From Methylobacter sp015476545 (GTDB taxonomy: Bacteria > Pseudomonadota > Gammaproteobacteria > Methylococcales > Methylomonadaceae), in contig NZ_CP197401.1 in assembly GCF_052162025.1 (NCBI RefSeq), positions 62,001-126,000 of the forward strand: DNA of 64,000 nt. The letters are read 5' to 3'. Made by a program: the position numbers and the translations under genes. The notes beneath the pieces were generated by a model. It saw only the letters and a list, made by a program, of their open reading frames with translations, was not told where the DNA came from and made no database searches. This document shows positions 1 to 7,029 of the stretch, in pieces (within the stretch, counting starts at the first letter, position 1; every line of letters starts with the position of its first letter).

Positions 1-1015
1 TGAGTCGCATTCGCTCATACAGGTCTGCTGGAGTATCTTTAAAGTTATAAAGCATATAATTGGATAAGTCATGCAGTCCTACTTCGTATGCCATATGGAT
101 TGCCGTTTCATATGGCTTGCGTACTCCAAGATGATCGAAAGCAATTCGTAGCGGACGAATGGCAATAGTAGCCATCTCTTCTAGATACATCTTATCTTTA
201 CACAAGATTCGTGCGTCGACCCCCTGATTGAAATCAACACGCCGTTGGACAGATGGTTTGCCTGGGCGACGGAACATTGCCCCTTTCTGGAAGCCGTTAT
301 CTCGAATTTCGGCGATGATGTTTTTATAGTTCTGCGATGCGACAACGTTATTATCCATCAGCATTAAGTCACGCTTCGGTCCATGACGTTCGTCGATCGC
401 TTTGATCAAGCTGGTGATCGATTGTGCATCACGTTGATCACCTTCTAGCTTGGGTACTCCACAAAAGTGGCATTTACGCACACAACCACGGGAAGCATAT
501 GCAAAGTAGGCATCGTGTACTGGATAGACATACTGATCCCGAATTTGGTCGAGAATTGAGTAATCGGGCACTAAATCTTCAATAGGTGTGCTGCTGAAAT
601 CATCAGAGTATAGCTCCTCGGTAAAGTCATCGAGTTGTAGTGATTCAGAAGGTGATGATGATAGTAGGCCGCTAATAAAGCGTACGCCACGCCAACGAGG
701 CTCAGCAAGGAAGCGCTCGTGCATCAATGAAGCAGCGATCCCTCCAACGAATACTTTGGTAGTATCGCCCTTAGCAAGGGTAATCGCGAAGTCGATAGTC
801 TTCGCAATTTCTACCCACTCAAAGGAGAAAAGTGTCGTTACATATATACGATCCCAAATGCTATTAAAGACTGATCGATCCTTATTGCCTTTAATAAACT
901 TTACGTTATCTTTTTTCCCATATGGCCCATGATAAGCGGCGAGCTTCATTAGCCCTAGAGGAGGATACTTATTTCTATAGCCAGGTTCGATTAAGAGAAT
1001 GTTTTTATTAGCCAT
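1..1015 (-). CDS. Cobalamin-type radical SAM protein, C-terminal part beyond window edge
   Basis: Open from the ATG at 1015 to base 1 with no stop, so 338 codons are visible and the end is missing. The first ~120 residues have the look of a B12-binding domain (NILLIEPGYRNKYPPLGLMK near the start, a VFVGGIAAS strand-loop). A radical SAM motif follows at about residue 180: ASRGCVRKCHFCG, the CxxxCxxC signature that holds the 4Fe-4S cluster. The start lies inside the end of the DGQHR gene: its ATG (1013-1015) overlaps the last 8 bases of that gene, so the two are probably translationally coupled in one leftward operon. The substrate cannot be told from sequence. Pairing with a DndB-like protein suggests a DNA-modification or defence role, which is inference. 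Family assignment is firm; the B12 domain is less so. Confidence 0.85.
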   Translation of the reverse strand, partial: MANKNILLIEPGYRNKYPPLGLMKLAAYHGPYGKKDNVKFIKGNKDRSVFNSIWDRIYVTTLFSFEWVEIAKTIDFAITLAKGDTTKVFVGGIAASLMHERFLAEPRWRGVRFISGLLSSSPSESLQLDDFTEELYSDDFSSTPIEDLVPDYSILDQIRDQYVYPVHDAYFAYASRGCVRKCHFCGVPKLEGDQRDAQSITSLIKAIDERHGPKRDLMLMDNNVVASQNYKNIIAEIRDNGFQKGAMFRRPGKPSVQRRVDFNQGVDARILCKDKMYLEEMATIAIRPLRIAFDHLGVRKPYETAIHMAYEVGLHDLSNYMLYNFKDTPADLYERMRL

Positions 1016-1665
1016 ATTGAATCATGCGCCGAAACGCATCCTTTCGAATATCGAGGATCATTTTGAAGGCCATATCCGCCCCTTTGGCCCCACCAAATCC
1101 TTCTAAAGGCCCGTGGTTTGACCAATCGATATGGTCAACGAAATCAGATAACTTCGCGACGAAAAAATCAACCGTGATTGCTTCATTCCACGACTCGCGC
1201 ACCAAATAGCCAGCTAAACTCATCATTGCATATACACCAATCCCCTTGGTAAGTAGATGATATCGCTGATTTTCCCACTGATCAGGAAGCGTAATCACGA
1301 CCGCTTTCCAGTAAGAGATTGCGTATTTAAGCATTACTTCGGCAGTTATTGAATCACCCACCTTTGCCTCTTTGAAAAATCTCTGCGTTGCCTGATGCAT
1401 TGTACGTAACGATGCAATTCGTTTAGTGCCTACTGTACGTGCACCACCAAGATCTAAACGTCCGCACCAAGGCGAATTAGGATCACTGTTTAGTCCAAGT
1501 GCCACAAAAAGCGCAGGATCAACCTTTGCCAAATCATTTCCTAAAGACTTAGCTGCAGTGAAATCTAGGAGACTACTACTCAATCAGAAATGGACCCAGA
1601 AAATTGGACAGTGGCTTAAGTGACAAAACTGCTCTATTGTGATCTCAACGTATGAGGAAAAAACA

Positions 1666-1947
1666 ATGAGCAAAAAAAGAAGAAATCACTCTCCGCAGTT
1701 CAAAGCCAAGGTAGCCTTGGCAGCAATTAAAGGCGATAAAACCTTAGCCGAATTATCGTCTGAGTTTGATGTCCACCCGAACCAGATTACGCAGTGGAAG
1801 CAGCAATTGCTGGACAATGCCAGTGACTTGTTCAGCAAGGGTAAGCCTAATTCATCCGCTTCCGATGAGGCCATCAAGGATCTGCATGCGAAGATCGGTC
1901 AGCTGACGGTGGAAAACGATTTTTTAGCCAAAGTGCTCGGTCGCTAG
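1666..1947 (+). CDS. IS3-family OrfA (DNA-binding subunit)
   Basis: 93 residues from ATG 1666, which has a GAGG ribosome site just upstream; an earlier in-frame start at 1639 is less likely. MSKKRRNHSPQFKAKVALAA followed by a helix-turn-helix (LAELSSEFDVHPNQITQWK) is typical of IS3 OrfA. A leucine-zipper-like helix (LHAKIGQLTVENDFLAKVLGR) ends the protein. Near its end the run T TTT TTA (1920-1926) is a classic -1 slippery heptamer in the correct frame to fuse OrfA to OrfB, so the active transposase is expected to be an OrfAB frameshift product. Confidence 0.9.
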   Translation: MSKKRRNHSPQFKAKVALAAIKGDKTLAELSSEFDVHPNQITQWKQQLLDNASDLFSKGKPNSSASDEAIKDLHAKIGQLTVENDFLAKVLGR

Positions 1948-1994
1948 ATCGGGCCCAGCGCAAAGAAAACATCGATCCCCAGGCGGAGCTATCT

Positions 1995-2804
1995 GTGACC
2001 CGACAATGCAAACTGCTGGCGTTGAGCCGATCCAGTATCTATTACCGGCCTGTCGAGGCGTCCGATGAAGACCTGAGACTGATGAAAGCCATCGATGCCA
2101 TTCATCTGGAGCAGCCGTTCAGAGGGAGCAGAAGGATTCGAGATGAGCTGCTGGATCAAAAGGTTGTCGCTTATATCAACCGCAAGAAAGTGCAACGGCT
2201 GATGCGGCAAATGGGCTTGGTCGCGCTCTATCCGAAAAAGAAGACCAGCCTGCCAGGCAAGGGCCATAAAATCTACCCTTACTTGCTGAAGGGCTTGCGC
2301 ATTGACCGTCCCAATCAAGTTTGGGCAACCGATATCTGTTATATTCCGATGGCCAAAGGCTTTCTCTATCTGGTCGCGGTCATGGACTGGCATAGTCGTA
2401 AGGTCCTGAGCTGGCGCCTGTCGAATACGATGGATACCGGCTTTTGCTTGGAAGCCCTGGAAGAAGCCATTGCGCGTTATGGAGTACCGGAAATGTTCAA
2501 TACCGACCAGGGCAGTCAATTTACCAGTGACAAATTTACTGGCATGCTCAACGCCCATGGCATCAAGATCAGCATGGACGGCAAGGGCCGCTGGGTCGAT
2601 AATGTCTTTGTAGAACGGCTCTGGCGCAGCATCAAATACGAGGAAATATACCTGAAGGCATACGAAACGCCGCGGCAAGCTGAATCAGAAATTGGTAAGT
2701 ATTTTCGCTTCTATAATGAAAAAAGACGACATCAGGGTTTAGCGGGAAAAACGCCGGATGAAGTCTATGACGCTGACCTTTTTGATGAACAAAAGGCCGC
2801 ATAA
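1995..2804 (+). CDS. IS3-family OrfB (DDE transposase)
   Basis: The ORF from GTG 1995 encodes 269 residues; its frame is open back to the slippery run near 1921, so it is normally made as OrfAB by -1 frameshifting. An HTH_21-like region is followed by the rve integrase core. The catalytic triad is visible: D in VWATDICYIP, D in FNTDQGSQFTS, and E in VERLWRSIKYEE. No disabling mutation is seen, so the transposase is probably functional. Confidence 0.92.
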   Translation: MTRQCKLLALSRSSIYYRPVEASDEDLRLMKAIDAIHLEQPFRGSRRIRDELLDQKVVAYINRKKVQRLMRQMGLVALYPKKKTSLPGKGHKIYPYLLKGLRIDRPNQVWATDICYIPMAKGFLYLVAVMDWHSRKVLSWRLSNTMDTGFCLEALEEAIARYGVPEMFNTDQGSQFTSDKFTGMLNAHGIKISMDGKGRWVDNVFVERLWRSIKYEEIYLKAYETPRQAESEIGKYFRFYNEKRRHQGLAGKTPDEVYDADLFDEQKAA

Positions 2805-3320
2805 CCTGGCAGGGTTATCACTTAAGAATGATAAATGGCTGTCCAATTGGTGGGGTCCACTTCTATCCTTTGGCTTTACCGTTGATTGTTCGAAAGACTT
2901 CCATCTCCTGATCTTCTGACAAACCAAGATAAGTCATGAAGGCAAACTGAATCGGACTTCCCTGAAGAAATCCCAACCGGTGCTGCCCATCCACCTGCGT
3001 TAGGGCAGGTCCCTTTGCAAGTTCTAAGCGAAGCCGGGCTTTAGACCCCTCTTCGAGACACCAACGATCGGCTAAAGATTCTCGCAAATTAAAAGTTAGT
3101 GGGATGGAGGTTGTTCCAGGCTGCTGGATGTAGCGTTTGAACTCCAGACTATGTTCGCGTGACATACGCCGCTGATAGCCATGCCCTGTAGATTCATCTA
3201 GAACGTCAGCAAAGCTGGCACGAGCCAGGTCGCCGGCCGATGCAAAGCCAGTGAATACCTTGCGGTGCCCACAAAAACCAACTTGACCTTCAATTTCGAG
3301 TACTGTGGAGTTATTCATTT

Positions 3321-3337
3321 TGCAGTATATTGCTGCA
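3321..3337. promoter_or_regulatory. Palindromic operator candidate 1
   Basis: TGCAGTATATTGCTGCA has 5-bp inverted arms (TGCAG/CTGCA) around a 7-bp centre. It lies only 3 bp upstream of the DGQHR start codon, over the ribosome-binding region. A second copy with identical arms and nearly identical sequence sits at 3428-3444. The pair looks like operators for a dimeric repressor of the leftward DGQHR/radical SAM operon. The regulator is unknown. Confidence 0.5.
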
Positions 3338-3427
3338 GATTATTTTTGTTGTTGAGATGTGATTATTTTAACAATTAAGAATATGAATGTCGATCTAAAT
3401 ATTATTTTGATAAAAATTTAATAAAAC

Positions 3428-3444
3428 TGCAGTATTAAGCTGCA
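3428..3444. promoter_or_regulatory. Palindromic operator candidate 2
   Basis: TGCAGTATTAAGCTGCA shares 14 of 17 bases and both palindromic arms with the site at 3321-3337, about 107 bp away. Two such sites upstream of one gene suggest cooperative or looped repression. Apart from these two sites and the transposon end from 3677, I see nothing with a clear function in 3319-3676. Confidence 0.5.
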
Positions 3445-3676
3445 ATTTTGTGTGGGATTTACTAACTAAATGATGGTAATGCTGTCACGGTGGCGGGGCT
3501 AAGGATGCCTAACTAAATGAATGGCTGTAAGGGCAGGTATCAGTAAAATTATGGGCTAATTGCTCGCTTTTATAAAATGTAAGAAGCGTTCGAATTAATA
3601 GATAAAAGGACAATAATGTGTTATTGGCAAGACTGGACAAAGCCAACATTATCCAATGAGATGGCAATGCTGATAC

Positions 3677-3826
3677 TTAGTATGATACTTTATTACTCAA
3701 TTTTTTGTAGTTGAGAAGCGATTGTTCTGAGTCAGTATGATACTTTAATTTTTTATGATTGATTTTTGCAACGGTAGAATGCGGTCTCCAGCGTGTCTTA
3801 GTATGATACTTTATTGCCCTCTTACA
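3677..3826 (-). mobile_element. Tn7-like left-type end of an element lying to the left (three spaced TnsB-type sites)
   Basis: Read on the minus strand the end begins TGTAAGAGG at 3826, then AATAAAGTATCATACT (within 3797-3817). The same 16-mer core recurs at 3731-3750 (first bases ATT instead of ATA) and at 3677-3696. The three sites have the same orientation and are spaced 55-66 bp over 150 bp. This matches the layout of the Tn7 left end: a TGT terminus, 9 bp to the first site, and three separated ~20-bp TnsB sites over ~150 bp. The site sequence resembles Tn7's ACAATAAAGTC type. The interior is to the left, so the DGQHR and radical SAM genes would be cargo. The match to Tn7 is from memory of the published ends. 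Confidence 0.8.
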
Positions 3827-3831
3827 CCTGT
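3827..3831. repeat. 5-bp spacer CCTGT between two Tn7-like ends
   Basis: The left-pointing end terminates at 3826 and the right-pointing one at 3832, leaving exactly CCTGT between their TGT termini. Five base pairs is the target duplication length of Tn7-type transposition, so this is what two elements stacked at one target would leave. The bases after the far end of the right island (16578-16582, GCCGC) do not repeat it. Confidence 0.6.
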
Positions 3832-3920
3832 TGTGGACGAACAATAAAGTTTGAAACCAAACAATAAAGATTGAAACTGTTACATTACAGCTTGAAATTA
3901 ACACATTAAAGTTGAAAACT
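3832..3920 (+). mobile_element. Tn7-like right-type end (four packed TnsB-type sites)
   Basis: The end starts TGTGGACGA at 3832. Four tandem ~20-bp sites follow, starting at 3841, 3861, 3882 and 3903. The first two are ACAATAAAGTTTGAAAC and ACAATAAAGATTGAAAC; the last two are more diverged. The Tn7 right end has four abutting sites in ~90 bp, which is the arrangement here. The TGTGGRCG terminus is almost the same as Tn7's. The transposon interior is to the right. No TnsA gene follows, although a hairpin at the place seen in Tn7 does. Confidence 0.85.
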
Positions 3921-3927
3921 TCTTAAG

Positions 3928-3965
3928 TCCGGTTATGCATGATTAAATGCTGGCCGGATTTTTTT
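3928..3965 (+). terminator. Terminator hairpin inside the Tn7-like right end
   Basis: TCCGG (3928-3932) pairs with CCGGA (3954-3958), extended by TGCAT/ATGC, and a run of seven T follows. Tn7 has a similar AGTCCAGTTATGC hairpin between its right-end sites and tnsA. Right after it, ATGGCAAAAATTTAA (3966) reads Met-Ala-Lys-Ile-stop. TnsA of Tn7 also begins Met-Ala-Lys, so this could be a vestige of its start, but three residues prove nothing. Confidence 0.7.
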
Positions 3966-4370
3966 ATGGCAAAAATTTAAATACTGCTTTACTGAGACAC
4001 AAACTGCGAGGATTGTCTGTAAATTAACCTCAATTCGGTTTAAGCCTCATGAAGAAAGAGTAGCCGATCGACCCGCGCGTAGGTGCGAATTCACTTGCGC
4101 CCCTTGCGCGGGTATTCGCACTGGCACTGTGCTGCGCTCCGGGTCGAATGAATTCGACCCTACAGCCGCCCCATATCAGTGATAACAACCACCTCCCTTC
4201 TCTTTTTTATCCCAAATTCAGGTTAAATCAAGTTAAAAAATTTCATTTCATCTTGAATTATTTATCAATAACAAAAATTCTGTTAGGGTATCCCTATTTA
4301 AGCATTTCACCGTAAAACGCCAATTCACCTTGGCATATCTATAAAGTAAGACGAATGGAGAAAAACAGGC
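3966..4370. other. Leader region of the restriction operon with a dispersed palindromic repeat
   Basis: No gene is seen. At 4105-4175 there is a GC-rich stretch built on GAATTCAC/GTGCGAAT and GTCGAATGAATTCGAC. It belongs to a dispersed intergenic family seen also near 25725, 31285 and 32156. The AT-rich 200 bp after it presumably holds the promoter for the HTH-hsdM operon; no convincing -35/-10 pair stands out. Confidence 0.5.
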
Positions 4371-4619
4371 ATGATCCGCTGCCACCTTGCCCGCTTAATG
4401 GGCGAACACAAAATGCGCATTGCCGATGTGATCAGGGAAACCGGCCTCAGACGCAACACAATCACCTTGCTTTACAAAGAAACCGCGCAAAAGGTGGACT
4501 TAGACGCACTGGATAAGCTTTGCGTATTGTTTGATTGTGAACTGAGTGAATTGCTGGAGCGCGTCCCGGCTCAAGAGGATGCGGCAAGCAAATTAAAGGA
4601 AGCCCGACATGGCCATTAA
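4371..4619 (+). CDS. Small XRE-type helix-turn-helix protein leading the restriction operon
   Basis: 82 residues, almost entirely a Cro/C1-type helix-turn-helix: MRIADVIRETGLRRNTITLLYKE contains the turn and recognition helix, followed by LDALDKLCVLFDCELSELLE. The type is close to the HTH_26 group of short repressors. GGAG precedes the ATG. It overlaps the start of hsdM by 11 bp, so it is first in that operon and is a natural candidate for its autoregulator, similar in position to the controller proteins of restriction systems. That role is inferred from position. Confidence 0.8.
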   Translation: MIRCHLARLMGEHKMRIADVIRETGLRRNTITLLYKETAQKVDLDALDKLCVLFDCELSELLERVPAQEDAASKLKEARHGH

Positions 4620-7029
4620 GAAAACCGAACTTTATTCCTCTCTCTGGGCAAGCTGCGACGAACTGCGCGGCGGCATGGACGCCAGCCAGTACAAAGACTA
4701 TGTACTGACCTTGTTGTTTATGAAATATGTGTCCGACAAGTACAAGGGCGACCCCTACGGCATGATCGTGGTGCCGCAAGGCGCCAGCTTTGACGATATG
4801 GCGGCTCTAAAGGGCGATAAGGAAATCGGCGAAAAGATCAACAAGATTATTAGCGCCCTCGCTGAAGAGAACGATCTCAAAGGCGTCATCGATGTCGCCG
4901 ATTTTAACGACGAGGACAAGCTCGGCAAAGGCAAGGAAATGATCGACCGCCTGTCCAAGCTGATCGGTATTTTTGAAGGGATCGACTTATCCGCCAACCG
5001 CGCCGACGGCGACGACCTGTTGGGCGACGCCTACGAATACCTGATGCGCCACTTCGCCACCGAATCGGGCAAGTCCAAAGGCCAGTTTTACACCCCGGCC
5101 GAAGTCTCGCGCATTCTCGCCAAAGTCATCGGCATTAACAAAGATACGCCGCAGGATGCCACCGTCTACGATCCCACCTGCGGTTCCGGCTCGCTGTTAT
5201 TAAAAGCCAGCGACGAAGCGCCGCGCGGCCTGACCATCTTCGGCCAGGAAATGGACAACGCCACCAGCGCGCTGGCACGCATGAACATGATCCTGCACAA
5301 CAACGCCACCGCCAAAATCTGGAAAGGCAACACCATTGCCGACCCTCAATGGAAAGACGCCAACGGCAAGCTGAAAACTTTCGATTTCGCCGTCGCCAAC
5401 CCGCCGTTTTCCAACAAAAACTGGACCAGCGGCATCAACCCGCGGGAAGACGGATTCGACCGCTTCGTCTGGGGCATTCCGCCCGAGAAAAACGGCGACT
5501 ACACCTTTTTGCTGCACATCATCAAAAGCCTGAAAAGCACCGGCAAGGGTGCGGTGATCTTGCCGCATGGCGTGCTGTTTCGCGGCAATGCCGAAGCACG
5601 CATCCGTGAAAACCTGATCAAGCAAGGCTACATCAAAGGCATTATCGGCCTGCCGGCCAACCTGTTCTATGGCACCGGCATTCCGGCTTGCATCATCGTC
5701 ATCGATAAAGAACATGCCGCACATCGCAGCGGTATTTTTATGATCGATGCCAGCAAAGGCTTCATGAAAGACGGCAATAAAAACCGGCTGCGTGCCCAGG
5801 ATATACACAAAATCGTCGATGTGTTCACCAAACAATTGGCCTTGCCGCGCTACAGCCGTATGGTCAATTTAAGCGAGATCGCCGCCAACGACTACAACCT
5901 GAACATCCCGCGCTATATCGACAGCAGCGAGCCGGAAGACTTGCACGATCTCAGCGCCCACTTGCAAGGCGGCATTCCCAACCGCGATATCGACGCGCTG
6001 GCGAGTTATTGGCGGGTGTTCCCCAGTCTGCGCAGCACCCTGTTTACCGCACATCGCTCCGGTTACAGCAAGGCGTTGATCGCGGCTTCCCAGGTGAAGG
6101 CCACGATTCTGAATCATCCCGAATTTACCGCCTTTGCCCAGCAAAGCCTTCGGCCGTTTACCGATTGGTGCGAACGTGCGGCATTGCATGACATTCAAAT
6201 AGGCCAGCAGCCCAAGGTGATCATCCACCGCATCAGCGAAGACTTGCTGCAAGCCTACGCCGATACTCCTTTGCTGAGCAAATACGACATCTATCAAATC
6301 CTGATGGATTATTGGGCCGACGTCATGCAAGACGATGTCTATGTGTTGGTGCAGGACGGCTGGCAGGCCGGTAAAACCCTGCGCGAACTGGTTGCCCAGA
6401 AAGGCGAAAAGCTCAAGGAAACGCCCGATCTGGTGATTAACAAAAGCAGATACAAGGCCGAACTAATCCCGCCGTCGCTGATGGTGGCGCGCTATTTCAA
6501 AGCCGAACAAGCCATCATTGAGCAAATTCAAGCCGATCTCGACGCCGCGACTCAGGAACTGGAAAGCTATATCGAGGAAAACAGCGGCGATGATGGGCTG
6601 TTGAGCGAAGCGCTGAACGACAAAGACAAGGTGACCGCCGCCAGCGTCAAGGCGCGTTTAAAACTGGCCACCGAGACGGACGAAAAAGCTACGCTTAAAC
6701 AGGCGCAAAAACTGTTCGATGCCGAGGCTGAAGGCAAAAAGTCCCTGAAGGAACACCAGGAGGCGCTTGATTTGGCGGTGTTCAGGCGCTATGCCCGGTT
6801 GAGCGAAGAAGAAATCAAAAACCTGGTCGTGCAAGACAAATGGCTGGCCACCTTACAGGCCAATATTGAAGCGGAAATCGAGCGTGTCACCCAGCAACTG
6901 GCCAACCGCGTCAGAGAACTGGAGGAGCGTTATGCCGAGCCGTTGCCCGCCATCACTCAATCCATTGATGTGCTGAGCGATAAAGTCGCTGGTCACTTGA
7001 AGGCGATGGGCTTGGGGTGGGCGCTATGA
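4609..7029 (+). CDS. hsdM: Type I restriction-modification methyltransferase subunit HsdM
   Basis: 806 residues. The N-terminal HsdM helical domain (ELYSSLWASCDELRGGMDAS) is followed by an adenine-N6 methyltransferase fold with the SAM-binding motif YDPTCGSGSLLLKAS near residue 187 and the catalytic NPPF in FAVANPPFSNKNW near residue 266. The C-terminal third is long and helical with probable coiled coil (residues ~620-780), larger than the common ~500-residue HsdM. It would form the M2S methyltransferase with HsdS and the full nuclease with HsdR. It overlaps the upstream HTH gene by 11 bp and hsdS by 4 bp. Confidence 0.95.
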   Translation: MAIKKTELYSSLWASCDELRGGMDASQYKDYVLTLLFMKYVSDKYKGDPYGMIVVPQGASFDDMAALKGDKEIGEKINKIISALAEENDLKGVIDVADFNDEDKLGKGKEMIDRLSKLIGIFEGIDLSANRADGDDLLGDAYEYLMRHFATESGKSKGQFYTPAEVSRILAKVIGINKDTPQDATVYDPTCGSGSLLLKASDEAPRGLTIFGQEMDNATSALARMNMILHNNATAKIWKGNTIADPQWKDANGKLKTFDFAVANPPFSNKNWTSGINPREDGFDRFVWGIPPEKNGDYTFLLHIIKSLKSTGKGAVILPHGVLFRGNAEARIRENLIKQGYIKGIIGLPANLFYGTGIPACIIVIDKEHAAHRSGIFMIDASKGFMKDGNKNRLRAQDIHKIVDVFTKQLALPRYSRMVNLSEIAANDYNLNIPRYIDSSEPEDLHDLSAHLQGGIPNRDIDALASYWRVFPSLRSTLFTAHRSGYSKALIAASQVKATILNHPEFTAFAQQSLRPFTDWCERAALHDIQIGQQPKVIIHRISEDLLQAYADTPLLSKYDIYQILMDYWADVMQDDVYVLVQDGWQAGKTLRELVAQKGEKLKETPDLVINKSRYKAELIPPSLMVARYFKAEQAIIEQIQADLDAATQELESYIEENSGDDGLLSEALNDKDKVTAASVKARLKLATETDEKATLKQAQKLFDAEAEGKKSLKEHQEALDLAVFRRYARLSEEEIKNLVVQDKWLATLQANIEAEIERVTQQLANRVRELEERYAEPLPAITQSIDVLSDKVAGHLKAMGLGWAL

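Larger units (their letters stand above)
1586..2864 (+). mobile_element. IS3-family insertion sequence, 1279 bp, with ATC target duplication
   Basis: The ends are imperfect inverted repeats. The left end reads AGAAATGGACCC followed by AATTGGACAG, and the right end read backwards is AGAAGTGGACCC followed by AATTGGACAG. The sequence ATC lies directly outside both ends (1583-1585 and 2865-2867), the 3-bp duplication expected for IS3. It holds the usual two overlapping-frame genes and nothing else. It looks intact and therefore recently active. It inserted into the DGQHR gene in the opposite orientation to that gene. Confidence 0.93.
1008..3318 (-). pseudogene. DGQHR-domain (DndB-like) gene split by an IS3-family insertion
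   Basis: The gene starts at ATG 3318 and reads to 2865, is interrupted by an insertion sequence, and resumes at 1582 to the stop at 1008-1010. Removing the element and one copy of the 3-bp ATC duplication restores a single frame of 342 residues. The N-terminal part carries the hallmark VDGQHR motif (about residue 115) and ends in VFRTINGKAKG. The C-terminal part continues directly with LSSSLLDF. DGQHR proteins include DndB, the regulator of DNA phosphorothioation, and DpdB of 7-deazaguanine DNA modification. Which of these, if either, applies here is unknown. As it stands the N-terminal fragment would read only a short way into the element. The 3' fragment could restart at TTG 1583 and may still support translation of the radical SAM gene. 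Confidence 0.85.

Noticed and set aside
3616..3714. Short plus-strand frame MCYWQDWTKPTLSNEM...
   Set aside because: Only 32 codons, no ribosome site, and it ends inside the transposon-end repeats. A decayed gene end cannot be excluded.
3677..3904. 75-residue minus-strand frame across the transposon ends
   Set aside because: It runs through the repeated TnsB-type sites and the 5-bp junction; its sequence is a translation of those repeats and it has no family.
3841..3922. Four 20-21-bp tandem repeats as a CRISPR-like array
   Set aside because: There are no spacers between the units, the repeats diverge, and they sit at a TGT terminus with Tn7-type layout, which explains them better.
5200..5835. 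211-residue frame opposite hsdM
   Set aside because: It lies wholly within the methyltransferase coding region, whose motifs are intact on the other strand.
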